From an uncultured Clostridia bacterium (GTDB taxonomy: Bacteria > Bacillota > Clostridia > Oscillospirales > Ruminococcaceae): a stretch of 64,000 nt of DNA. Of this stretch, positions 14,466-22,418 are shown piece after piece. The position numbers and the translations under genes are program-made. The notes beneath the pieces were generated by a model. That model worked only from the letters and a program-made list of their open reading frames with translations. It was not told the origin of the DNA and ran no database searches. Position 1 is the first letter of the stretch; each line of letters begins with the position of its first letter. The stretch lies in assembly GCA_947510165.1 (NCBI GenBank), contig CANNSB010000001.1, forward strand, positions 1 to 64,000, in the 5' to 3' direction.

Positions 14466-15249
14466 TGGGGGATTAGATTTATCCAAAATAAATTATGATA
14501 GTGTATTTGATAGTGAAGAAGATTTTGAATCTGGAATAGTTAAAACAAAAGAAGCAATTAAATGTGATTATAGACTAGCTTTAGAAGATAAAGATGTTTT
14601 TTATAAACAAACTATATGTGATGATAGAGATCTAGAAGATGATGAACTAGAAGAGTTTGAGGATGAAATTGTGGATTCAGAATATGGTGTTTATGAAAAT
14701 GTAATGAAAACTAATTTATCTATGATAATATTAGGAAATTGGGCTATAGGAAGTTCTAACTCAAAAGAGGGGAGTGCTTGTATAGATACTATAATGCAAG
14801 ATAATTTTATGTTAGTTGATAATTCTAGTGAAAATTTAGGAAGTATTTTAAAAGCAAAAGATTGGAATTTATTTACAAATGATATGCTTGTTTTAGGAAT
14901 AATAGATAGCCAGACTTTAGTTCATTTAGCATCTCGAAGACATGAAAGAAATATGCTGGGGAGAAATGATAATAAAGGAAAACTAGTTTTATCTGGATTG
15001 AGATTAAGTTTTTTTGCAAGAGAACTTATAGGACTTTTATGTGCAGGATATAAAATAAAAAAATTAGCAGATGGAACTGAAGCAGTTTCTCCTCCAAATA
15101 AATATATGAATATGACTTTAAAACAATATTTTAATGCAGTTAGCTTTTTTGAATCTAGTGGAGAATGGAAACACTTATATAACTCTGATTTAAAAGAATT
15201 AAAATTTAATTTTAAGGATAATTGTTTAAAAGAAGTTGTGTTAAAATAG
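14425..15249 (+). CDS. Paralogous orphan family, member 3
   Basis: 274 aa from ATG 14425 (SD GGGGTG). Shares MFGKDKKEESLGAVGG and the next ~15 residues with member 2, then has an acidic region (DRDLEDDELEEFEDEIVDSE). C-terminal motifs KDWNLFTNDMLVLGIID, LSFFARELIGLLCAGYKIK, VSPPNKY, YFNAVSFFESSGEWKHLY. Closer to member 1 in the core (FARELIG) than member 2 is, although its 5' end is that of member 2: a mosaic history. Function unknown. Confidence 0.6.
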   Translation: MFGKDKKEESLGAVGGLDLSKINYDSVFDSEEDFESGIVKTKEAIKCDYRLALEDKDVFYKQTICDDRDLEDDELEEFEDEIVDSEYGVYENVMKTNLSMIILGNWAIGSSNSKEGSACIDTIMQDNFMLVDNSSENLGSILKAKDWNLFTNDMLVLGIIDSQTLVHLASRRHERNMLGRNDNKGKLVLSGLRLSFFARELIGLLCAGYKIKKLADGTEAVSPPNKYMNMTLKQYFNAVSFFESSGEWKHLYNSDLKELKFNFKDNCLKEVVLK

Positions 15250-15289
15250 ATAAAAGCAGGATAGAAATATTTCTATCCTGCTTTTATCT
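15248..15289 (+). terminator. Terminator of member 3, 42 bp perfect palindrome
   Basis: 21 bp arms (AGATAAAAGCAGGATAGAAAT and complement) without loop bases, starting inside the TAG stop codon. Confidence 0.8.
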
Positions 15290-15297
15290 TATATATA

Positions 15298-15331
15298 GAT
15301 TACTTAATATTTAAAAAGGAGATAAACTAAT
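15298..15331 (+). repeat. Orphan ribosome-site repeat, second copy
   Basis: GATTACTTAATATTTAAAAAGGAGATAAACTAATT, same element as 14310-14344, again with no gene in the plus direction; it overlaps the end of the GNAT gene on the other strand. Confidence 0.5.
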
Positions 15332-15761
15332 TATTATTTATAAATCTCATAGTATATTCTAGAAAACCTGAATCTTTATTTATTTCTTCTTTAATAATTT
15401 TAAAGTTTTTTTTAATATAAAATTTAACAGGCTGTCTATTCTCTTTATAAACAGATAGTTTTAAATTATTATATTTTTCAATAGCATATTTAAGTAATAA
15501 ACTTCCTATACCTAATGATTGGTTGTTTATATCTACAAATAAAGCACCTATAAAATTATGATCTATTATACTGATAAAACCTTTTATAATCGTCTTATCT
15601 TGATATATAAAAGTGGTCGAATTTGGGATATATACATTTTTGACAAGTTCATAATTTTTTTGCCAATAATCTTTATTGATAAAATGATGAGCCTTAATTG
15701 TAGTTATTTTCCATATATCCATAATTCTATTTAAATCTTTATCTTCAAAGTTTCGTATCAT
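15327..15761 (-). CDS. GNAT-family N-acetyltransferase, YjaB-like
   Basis: 144 aa from ATG 15761 (12 nt from AGGAG; the in-frame TTG at 15773 touches the SD). GNAT features: N-terminal MIRNFEDKDLNRIMDIW, substrate part with KAHHF(I), beta4 GALFVDINNQSLGIGSLLLKY (acetyl-CoA loop motif Q-x-x-G-I-G), and C-terminal LSVYKENRQPVKFYIKKNFK. Substrate unknown. Lies ~38 bp after the HugZ-like gene in the same direction and may be the last gene of the haem operon. Confidence 0.8.
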   Translation of the reverse strand: MIRNFEDKDLNRIMDIWKITTIKAHHFINKDYWQKNYELVKNVYIPNSTTFIYQDKTIIKGFISIIDHNFIGALFVDINNQSLGIGSLLLKYAIEKYNNLKLSVYKENRQPVKFYIKKNFKIIKEEINKDSGFLEYTMRFINNN

Positions 15762-15810
15762 AAATAATATCAACTCCTAATTTATAAAAACTTAAATAAG
15801 CTTATATAAA

Positions 15811-16275
15811 TTATTTTGACTTGTCAATAACAACATGAATTTTTTCCCAATTATTTTCTTTTAAAATAAGATCATAAGCTTTTCCGTATCCTTCAACAAG
15901 CCTACCTTTAGTAGAAGATATTTCAAACACATCAAAATCCATCTTTGTAAGTGTATCCATAATTTGATTGCCATGAGATTCTCTAAACATATTTATAATA
16001 TTTTCAGATAATTCTTGAGGAATAATTGTAGCAGTACCATTTAAACAAACTCTTTTCCTTAAAAATGTTATCTCTGCTTCATTTTCTGGTTGTATAAACA
16101 TGACAGATATTTTTTTATTATCTATTAGATTTTTGTAATGTTCTGCAACCTTACTTATGTATATATATGCTTTATTTTCGTGCCAAACAAAAGGAGAATA
16201 GCTAATACAAGGAAGGGTATCTTTAGATAAAGAAGATATGCATAATGTTTTAGTATTATTTATTAATGTTTTCAT
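15811..16275 (-). CDS. HugZ/PNPOx-like haem utilisation protein
   Basis: 154 aa, ATG with SD AAAGG. Split-barrel FMN-binding-like fold: LCISSLSKDTLPCISYSPFVWH, AYIYISKVAEHYKNLIDNKK, VSVMFIQPENEAEITFLRKR, and the C-terminal FDVFEISSTKGRLVEGYGKA that is typical of HugZ/HutZ proteins, where residues near the C-terminus hold haem. These proteins degrade or carry haem to release iron. Directly follows the uptake ABC genes, which makes haem the likely substrate of the whole operon. Confidence 0.75.
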   Translation of the reverse strand: MKTLINNTKTLCISSLSKDTLPCISYSPFVWHENKAYIYISKVAEHYKNLIDNKKISVMFIQPENEAEITFLRKRVCLNGTATIIPQELSENIINMFRESHGNQIMDTLTKMDFDVFEISSTKGRLVEGYGKAYDLILKENNWEKIHVVIDKSK

Positions 16276-16306
16276 AGTTTGAATTCCTTTCGGTTAAAAA
16301 AATTTA

Positions 16307-17086
16307 TTAAATTGATAGATCTAAAGGGTATATATATTTTGAATTTGATATAGGATCTTTTGATATATAGCACTCTATATTGTATAAATTTTTTATATTC
16401 TCTTTAGTGATGGTTTTATCAGGAGTGTCATCAGCTATAATATCACCATCTTTCATCATAACAATATGATTGCTAAATCTTGCAGCTTGATTTATATCAT
16501 GTAAAACCATAATGATAGTTATTCCAAGTCTTTTGTTTAACTCTCTAATCAGAGTTAAAAGTTCTAGTTGATGACCAATATCTAGATATGTAGTTGGTTC
16601 GTCTAGAAGAAGTATATCTGGTTTTTGACATAAACACATTGCTATCCATACCCGCTGTCGTTCTCCTCCAGAAAGGTTCGATAATTTTTTTTCTTGGATA
16701 CTAGATATATTGGTATGTAGTATAGCCCATGATATTATTTCATAATCTTTTTTATTATATTGTTCATACCAATTTTTATGGGGACTTCTACCATAGGTTA
16801 CGAGTTGTTTAACAGTTATATCTTCTGGAGATGTATTATGTTGTGAAAGTATGGCGAGTTTTTTAGACAAAGATTTCTCAGAAAATAATGAAAGGGGAGA
16901 TCCGTTTAAAGAGATAGAACCAGATATTGGCGTTATTAGTTTTGCAATAGATTTAAGAAGAGTCGATTTTCCGCATCCATTTGGACCTATTATAGAAACT
17001 ATTTCTTTTTTTTTTATCAGTAAAGAAAGATTTTTTATAACTGGAATTTTATCATAATTTATTTTTAGATTTTTAACTTCAATCAT
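16307..17086 (-). CDS. Haem/iron ABC transporter ATP-binding protein (FecE/HmuV type)
   Basis: 259 aa. Walker A GPNGCGKST (34-42), signature LSGGERQRVWIAM, Walker B ILLLDEPTTYLD, H-loop VLHDINQAARF: FepC/HmuV/BtuD group that energises uptake of iron-siderophore, haem or cobalamin. Next to the matching permease (20 bp gap). Substrate assigned from the HugZ-like neighbour. Confidence 0.9.
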   Translation of the reverse strand: MIEVKNLKINYDKIPVIKNLSLLIKKKEIVSIIGPNGCGKSTLLKSIAKLITPISGSISLNGSPLSLFSEKSLSKKLAILSQHNTSPEDITVKQLVTYGRSPHKNWYEQYNKKDYEIISWAILHTNISSIQEKKLSNLSGGERQRVWIAMCLCQKPDILLLDEPTTYLDIGHQLELLTLIRELNKRLGITIIMVLHDINQAARFSNHIVMMKDGDIIADDTPDKTITKENIKNLYNIECYISKDPISNSKYIYPLDLSI

Positions 17087-17106
17087 ATTTTATCTCCTAT
17101 TTAAAT

Positions 17107-18078
17107 TCAACTTTTTTTTCTAAGTAAGTAGAGAAAAAATGGACCTCCAATAATAGACATAATTATACCTACAGGTAGTTCTATATTTTGTATAATAGTA
17201 CGTGATATTGTATCTGTAACTAATAAAAGAATTCCCCCAAGAATCATAGAAAATGGTATTAAATATTTATGATCAGATCCTATAATAAGTCGGCTAATAT
17301 GGGGAACGACAAGTCCAATAAATCCAATTATTCCAACTACAGAAGTTGTTATAGAAGCAAGTAGTACAGCTATAGAAGATAAAATCAGTCTAATTATATT
17401 TATATTAAATCCTAAACTAGATATTGTTTCATCAGAAAGGCTTAGTATATTTGCCATTGGTGAAAAACAGACAGCAAGTATTAGCCCTATAATAATATAG
17501 ATAAATATCGATTGAACACTTGCCCATGATTTTCCAGCTAAACTTCCGTTTAACCAAAGGAGAACCGATTGTATTTTATCACTAAAAATAATAGATAGTA
17601 ATGATATTCCTCCACCAAGAATACTGTTTATAGAGACCCCGGCTAAAATAACACGAATTGGAGAAAGTCCATTTTTCCATGAAATTGTATATACAATAAC
17701 ACAAGTTATAAATCCTCCAAAAAAAACTAATATACTTAGAATAGGTGTTAAAGAAGGAAGGGCAAGCATAACAATAAGTCCCATAAGAGTTGCACCAGAA
17801 GAAACACCAGTTATACCAGGATCAGATAGAGGATTTTTCATAACAGCTTGTAGTAAAACACCAGATACAGATAAACTCATTCCAACTATTACAGCTAATA
17901 TATTCCTTGGAAGACGTATTAAATATATAATAGAAAAATCTGTAGATGATCTATCTGAAAGAGATGAAAAAAATTTATTTATTGGTATATTAACCGATCC
18001 GATAGTCGATAAAATTATTGTTAGGAATATTAATATACACCCTGATATTATAATTTTTAATAATTTAGTTTTATTCAT
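17107..18078 (-). CDS. Haem/iron ABC transporter permease (FecCD family)
   Basis: 323 aa with about ten membrane spans. Family signatures: RLPRNILAVIVGMSLSVSGV, LLQAVMKNPLSDPGITGVSS (cytoplasmic gate loop), LSLSDETISSLGFNI, GFIGLVVPHISRLIIGSDHK (coupling helix) and LPVGIIMSIIGGPFFLYLL at the end. Homodimer expected with the ATPase. Overlaps the binding-protein gene by eight bases. Confidence 0.9.
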   Translation of the reverse strand: MNKTKLLKIIISGCILIFLTIILSTIGSVNIPINKFFSSLSDRSSTDFSIIYLIRLPRNILAVIVGMSLSVSGVLLQAVMKNPLSDPGITGVSSGATLMGLIVMLALPSLTPILSILVFFGGFITCVIVYTISWKNGLSPIRVILAGVSINSILGGGISLLSIIFSDKIQSVLLWLNGSLAGKSWASVQSIFIYIIIGLILAVCFSPMANILSLSDETISSLGFNINIIRLILSSIAVLLASITTSVVGIIGFIGLVVPHISRLIIGSDHKYLIPFSMILGGILLLVTDTISRTIIQNIELPVGIIMSIIGGPFFLYLLRKKS

Positions 18079-18988
18079 AAAATATCCGTATAAGCTCCTC
18101 TATTGCTATTGGTGCGTTTAAATTAGCTGTAGATGAAAATATTGATGAATCTAAATCAAAGACGTTATCATTTTTAACAGCAGTTAATATTTTAAAAGCA
18201 GGGTTTTTGTCGAATTCTGCATCAAACATTTTTTTTGTATCTTGTTTTGACCCATGAGAAATTCTTAAAATATAATCAGGATTATAACTAATTATTTTTT
18301 CTGTATTTATTGGAATATATCCTGATGTTTCTGTTATTTCTAAATCATCTGTTATATTTTCTATTCCTAATTTATCTACAATATTTCCAATGTATGAATT
18401 TTTATCAGCTAGCAGATTGCTTTGAGAAGAACCAAACATAATAGCAACCGATTTTTTATTATTTAAATCTATTTTATCTTGTATATTTTGTAAAGGAGTT
18501 TCAAGAGAAGCGACAAGTTTCTCTGATTCATCCTCTTTATTTAGTACGCTACCTAAAGAAATAATACTTTTAGTTAATGTAGTTAAATTTTTTGTATCTA
18601 TAAAAAAGCTTTTTATATTAAATTTATCTAGATTAGTTTCTAGTTTTTCTTTAAACAAGATGTCTGTTACAAAGTAGGTTGGATTTAAAGAGATAAGTTT
18701 TTCAAAATCAACCTCCATAACCGACCCAATAGTTGGAAGATTTTTATATTTTTCAGGCAGAATTCCATTTGTGACAGGAATTCCAACTACATTTGCTCCT
18801 AAGTTTTCTAGGATAAGAGATGGTATTATAGATCCAACTGCAATTGTTGGAGAAATGTCTTGATTATTAGTATATGTTTGGGAAATTTTTTTATTATTTA
18901 TAGATTCTACTTTTAAAATAATAAATATAGATAAAATTATTAAAATTATTATATATAATATTATTTTATTTTTTATTTTTTTATCCAA
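18071..18988 (-). CDS. Haem/iron ABC transporter substrate-binding protein
   Basis: 305 aa from TTG 18988, which has AGGAGG at 9 nt; the in-frame ATG at 19021 has no ribosome site. Residues ~5-27 are one hydrophobic span (IILYIIILIILSIFIIL) and no lipobox Cys follows, so it is membrane-anchored by an uncleaved N-terminus and not a lipoprotein. Fold signatures of FepB/IsdE class III binding proteins: TIAVGSIIPSLILENLGANV, VEVDFEKLISLNPTYFV-like segment, LDLSSSIFSS region near the end. First gene of the uptake operon. Confidence 0.85.
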   Translation of the reverse strand: MDKKIKNKIILYIIILIILSIFIILKVESINNKKISQTYTNNQDISPTIAVGSIIPSLILENLGANVVGIPVTNGILPEKYKNLPTIGSVMEVDFEKLISLNPTYFVTDILFKEKLETNLDKFNIKSFFIDTKNLTTLTKSIISLGSVLNKEDESEKLVASLETPLQNIQDKIDLNNKKSVAIMFGSSQSNLLADKNSYIGNIVDKLGIENITDDLEITETSGYIPINTEKIISYNPDYILRISHGSKQDTKKMFDAEFDKNPAFKILTAVKNDNVFDLDSSIFSSTANLNAPIAIEELIRIFYE

Positions 18989-19029
18989 ATTAGTAGACCT
19001 CCTATATAATTTAATTAGCATCAGCTTAC

Positions 19030-19051
19030 TTAGTTAGTGTACACTAACTAA
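19030..19051. promoter_or_regulatory. 22 bp perfect palindrome, candidate repressor operator
   Basis: TTAGTTAGTGT followed by its exact complement. It covers the -10 of the haem-operon promoter, so a dimeric repressor (TetR- or MarR-like iron or haem sensor) bound here would block initiation. No regulator gene is adjacent. Confidence 0.7.
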
Positions 19052-19064
19052 AACTGATTGTCAA
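19036..19064 (-). promoter_or_regulatory. Promoter of the haem/iron uptake operon
   Basis: Minus strand TTGACA (19064-19059), 17 nt, TACACT (19041-19036), within the palindrome. Confidence 0.7.
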
Positions 19065-19167
19065 TAGTATAATAATATAACATTTATTTATATATAGTTA
19101 ATTTAAGACGATATATAGACATATTTATACATTAAATATTATGATCTAAAGATAGGATGTGATTACT

Positions 19168-20064
19168 TTGCCCATAGAGATATTTAATAGAATGTTAAAT
19201 GGAATATTAAAAAGAAATACTCATAATAGCACTGAAGTTGGCAAATATAAAGGCCCAGGAAATCCAAAATTTCCAGATTTTAAATCGGGTATAAATATGA
19301 TAGAACATCCGCCTATAAGTCAATCTAATGAACATTTATTCCCTCTCCCATCTGGAAAAAAAGATTCTGAAGTTCTTCTAAAAGATATGCAGAAACAAGC
19401 TGAAAAAGATGGAGATTGGACAAGTTCAGGATTGTTACAGCTAGAGTTAGAGAAGATAGCTAGAGCTAAGCCTCCACTACCAGCTCCAGCTCCTACTTCA
19501 CCATCAGCTCCTACTCCACTACCAGATTTGCCAAAAAACGAGAAAACTTTAAAAGAGAAGTTTTTAAGTATATTTAAACCAAAAAGTTCAAAAGATAATA
19601 AGTTGAAAGAGAAAGAAGACGAAGAAATAGAATTAGAAGAAAAGCATTTTGAAGAGTTGGTTTTAGGAGGAGAGTATACTAAACGTTATGAAGGGCTTAT
19701 AAAAGACGGATATACTGAAAAAGCAGCATATCTAGAAAAGCCAGATATAATTAAAAAGAAAGAAGAGGAAGAAAAAAAAGAAGAAGAAAAAAAAGCAAGA
19801 GAAGAAGCAAGAATAAGAATTGCTTTAACCCAGGTGCGAGAAAGAAGAGAGGCTGCAGAAAAACATAAAAAAGAAATTTTGGATAAACATGGAAAATATT
19901 CATGGGAATTTTTAACTTTAGGTAAATCAAAAGAAGAACTAAAGGAAATTGAAATTAAGGCTAAAAAAGCAAAATTATCACCTAAGAGATATCTATTAGA
20001 AGAAAGATTAAAAGAGTCTGTTGCTGATGAGTTAGTTGGTATTGGGCTTACAAACCTTAAATAG
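19168..20064 (+). CDS. Highly charged coiled-coil protein, unknown
   Basis: 298 aa from TTG 19168, ~7 nt from the SD AGGATGTGAT (an in-frame GTG at 19159 lies inside the SD). No signal peptide. Residues ~108-135 are Pro/Ala-rich (PPLPAPAPTSPSAPTPLPDL); from ~150 the chain is a Lys/Glu-rich coiled coil (EEEEKKEEEKKAREEARIRI, QVRERREAAEKHKKEIL), then a conserved-looking tail with WEFLTLGKSKEELKE and a second helix. Cytoplasmic scaffold-like; function unknown. Own transcription unit. Confidence 0.55.
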   Translation: MPIEIFNRMLNGILKRNTHNSTEVGKYKGPGNPKFPDFKSGINMIEHPPISQSNEHLFPLPSGKKDSEVLLKDMQKQAEKDGDWTSSGLLQLELEKIARAKPPLPAPAPTSPSAPTPLPDLPKNEKTLKEKFLSIFKPKSSKDNKLKEKEDEEIELEEKHFEELVLGGEYTKRYEGLIKDGYTEKAAYLEKPDIIKKKEEEEKKEEEKKAREEARIRIALTQVRERREAAEKHKKEILDKHGKYSWEFLTLGKSKEELKEIEIKAKKAKLSPKRYLLEERLKESVADELVGIGLTNLK

Positions 20065-20070
20065 TCTTTA

Positions 20071-20130
20071 ACGATAATAAAAAAGAGGTAACAATATTTT
20101 ATAATATTGTTACCTCTTTTTTATTATTGT
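20071..20130. terminator. Long bidirectional terminator
   Basis: 28 bp arms (core GAGGTAACAATATT / AATATTGTTACCTC) with TTAT loop and one G-U, between convergent genes. Confidence 0.85.
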
Positions 20131-20144
20131 TTTTTAAATAGGTT

Positions 20145-21764
20145 TTATTTTTCTTCTATTATAATAAATCGGCCTAATGTTTCTGGACTTAATTTAATAT
20201 AATTTGATGAAGTAATTTCAATTTCTTCTACTTTAAAATTATTGCTATAATCCCAAGAAAGAATTTTAATATTTTTATTTTTTGTAGATTTATTTTTTAA
20301 ATATAATTGTAGATTATGATCTATATTTTCAATATTATCTACACTTCCGTTTAATAAATAGTCTAAAGAATGAACACCCAGTATGTTATATGTTGAAAAA
20401 TTCAAATCTATCATGGTAGATATAATATTTTTAGAATAAGTATCTAGACTAGAAAATGATGCAAAATTATGGTATAGTCCATTTTTTTCTGGGTTAAAGA
20501 TATTACCTTTAACACTATGCAGATAAGCTTCAGAATCGGATGATACTATATTGTTAGACAGTGTATAGAAATTTTTTTCTAAAAGGATAAATTTTCCAAG
20601 TTCATTTACATTAACTTTAGCGTATCCATCAGTTATTTCTAGTTCTTTTAGTTCATAAGTTCCATTATTTTTAACGTGTAAAACATCTAATTTATCTATA
20701 TCCATATCTATATCTCTAACATCTATATATAAATCAGAGTTTTTTGGGATTCCAATTATATCCCCATTTAATTCTAATGATATATCATATAATTTATTTA
20801 TACGACTCTCTTTAAAATATTTGCTAACTATGTATTCTAGAGTAGTTAGAAAATTATTTTCTTCTATAATAACGTTTAGATAATTATTATCTGAAAAACT
20901 TTTGCTATTATTAGATAAATATACTCCGTTATTATTTATAATATCTTTTTGATTATTATTAACAGTTATATCTTGTTCTATAAAAATTTCTGGATAATCT
21001 TTAAAAGATGCTTTTATAGTTGTTGTACCAGATTTTTCACCTTTTATATTTCCAAAAGTATCTATTGAAACTATAGAGTTATCTTTAGATTCGAATTTTA
21101 TTTCACCAAATGTTACATTTTCATCATAGATAGTTATAGCTTGAAGATGTTCATTAACGTCTATACTTGAAGGCATTGTTTTAAATTTTATACTAGTTGG
21201 AATTATCAATGATGGTTCTTCTATAATAGAAATAACGTCATTTTTAAATATAAAAAGAGCATTATTTAAATTTTTATATCTAAATCCATTAGAAAAATCT
21301 TCTAATGTATTATGAATATTGCCTTTAAATTCTAGTCTATGATCTTGTTCCAGATGTTTGATTTTTATATAGTCTGATTCAGCAAATGTTGCAGCGTTAA
21401 GTTTTTCAGCTATTTCATTAGCATTTCCTTGAGGATTTAGATGATATTCATTTATTAGATTATTATTTTTATCATATTGATATAGAGAAAAATACGGAGA
21501 TTTATTGCTAAATCCTGAGTGAACAGTAGTTCCAGTTGATTTAGCTATAAATTTTTTATTTTGAAAGTCAAAATCAATAGTTAAAGCTAATCTATTATTT
21601 AGACCCTCTACTCTAATTTGAGGTTTATTTATGGAGATTTTTTGTTCTGTAGAATAGGATTTTGAATCTTTTCCAGTAGATGTTTCTAATTCTAGTGCAG
21701 GTATAGGAGATACTATTGATGCTACCATTGTTGTTGCTATAAGATAAGAAATAATTTTTTTCAT
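20145..21764 (-). CDS. Secreted surface protein with Big_2-like domain
   Basis: 539 aa, ATG with SD GGAG. Signal peptide ~1-25 (MKKIISYLIATTMVASIVSP). An Ig-like Big_2 module at ~195-270 (SSIDVNEHLQAITIYDENVT; FGNIKGEKSGTTTIKASF). The C-terminal ~250 residues contain two similar strand-rich segments ending in GKFILLEKNF and GRFIIIEEK, i.e. a duplicated beta domain. No sorting signal or anchor is seen, so secreted or non-covalently held. A large nested inverted repeat lies just upstream (21805-21881). Confidence 0.65.
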   Translation of the reverse strand: MKKIISYLIATTMVASIVSPIPALELETSTGKDSKSYSTEQKISINKPQIRVEGLNNRLALTIDFDFQNKKFIAKSTGTTVHSGFSNKSPYFSLYQYDKNNNLINEYHLNPQGNANEIAEKLNAATFAESDYIKIKHLEQDHRLEFKGNIHNTLEDFSNGFRYKNLNNALFIFKNDVISIIEEPSLIIPTSIKFKTMPSSIDVNEHLQAITIYDENVTFGEIKFESKDNSIVSIDTFGNIKGEKSGTTTIKASFKDYPEIFIEQDITVNNNQKDIINNNGVYLSNNSKSFSDNNYLNVIIEENNFLTTLEYIVSKYFKESRINKLYDISLELNGDIIGIPKNSDLYIDVRDIDMDIDKLDVLHVKNNGTYELKELEITDGYAKVNVNELGKFILLEKNFYTLSNNIVSSDSEAYLHSVKGNIFNPEKNGLYHNFASFSSLDTYSKNIISTMIDLNFSTYNILGVHSLDYLLNGSVDNIENIDHNLQLYLKNKSTKNKNIKILSWDYSNNFKVEEIEITSSNYIKLSPETLGRFIIIEEK

Positions 21765-21804
21765 ATGACGCTCCTTATTCTATTTAATGTATTTTATGTC
21801 AAAA

Positions 21805-21881
21805 GTAGAATACATGATATATTCTACTAAATACTAATTGGTGTTTTATTAGCATTTAGTAGAATATATCATGTATTCTAC
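21805..21881. repeat. Nested inverted repeat, 34 bp arms
   Basis: Arms 21805-21838 and 21848-21881 match with one mismatch around a 9 nt centre; each arm is itself a smaller palindrome (GTAGAATA-N7-TATTCTAC). Four half-sites in 77 bp between divergent genes. Candidate multi-site operator or cruciform. Confidence 0.7.
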
Positions 21882-21973
21882 GTATAAGTCAATAGATATA
21901 ATAAATATAACGTATAATATTAAATATCTATATATAAAATAAATAAATTTATTTTTGAAAGGGGAGTTATCTT

Positions 21974-22384
21974 ATATATAAAAAAAGAGGACTTATTTTA
22001 ATTGTTTGTATGATTATGTTTTATATTTTATCTAGTTGTAATAGATTAAATAATTCATTTTTAGAAGAAGGTTCTAAATGGGTTATATTTTTAGGTTTAA
22101 ATGATAAAGACGACTATAGTCAAAAAATGTCTATAGAAGAATCAGAAGATATAGCATCTGATATTATTTTAAAATATGTTGATGGTTATACAAAATTAAA
22201 TGGTACAGGTGCTTTTAAAAATGATAAAAATATTGTTAAAAAAGAGAATAGTTTAATCTATCATATATATTTTGCTAGCCAAGATGACATATCAAATATT
22301 ATGGATGAATTAATAGAAGTTTTTAATCAAGAATCTATTTTAGTAGAAAATTATAAAGTTGATTATAACTTTTATTCTAAATAA
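21974..22384 (+). CDS. Small lipoprotein with apparent ATA start
   Basis: The frame that ends at 22384 begins, after SD GGGGAG and exactly 7 nt, with ATA (21974); reading on gives YKKRGLILIVCMIMFYILSSC, a clear lipoprotein signal with lipobox ILSSC. The first in-frame ATG (22010) would cut off the KKR and half the hydrophobic core and has no ribosome site at proper distance. So either ATA is used as start or an ATG has mutated and the gene is weak or dead. The mature ~115 residues (WVIFLGLNDKDDYSQKMSIE..., IYFASQDDISNIMDELIEVF) resemble DUF3574-like small alpha/beta proteins in pattern only. Confidence 0.55.
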   Translation: MYKKRGLILIVCMIMFYILSSCNRLNNSFLEEGSKWVIFLGLNDKDDYSQKMSIEESEDIASDIILKYVDGYTKLNGTGAFKNDKNIVKKENSLIYHIYFASQDDISNIMDELIEVFNQESILVENYKVDYNFYSK

Positions 22385-22418
22385 TAAAGCTCACATATAT
22401 ATGTGAGCTTTATTATTT
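22379..22418. terminator. Bidirectional terminator, 40 bp perfect palindrome
   Basis: AATAATAAAGCTCACATAT and complement without loop bases, across the stop of the plus gene and touching the stop of the minus gene. Confidence 0.85.
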
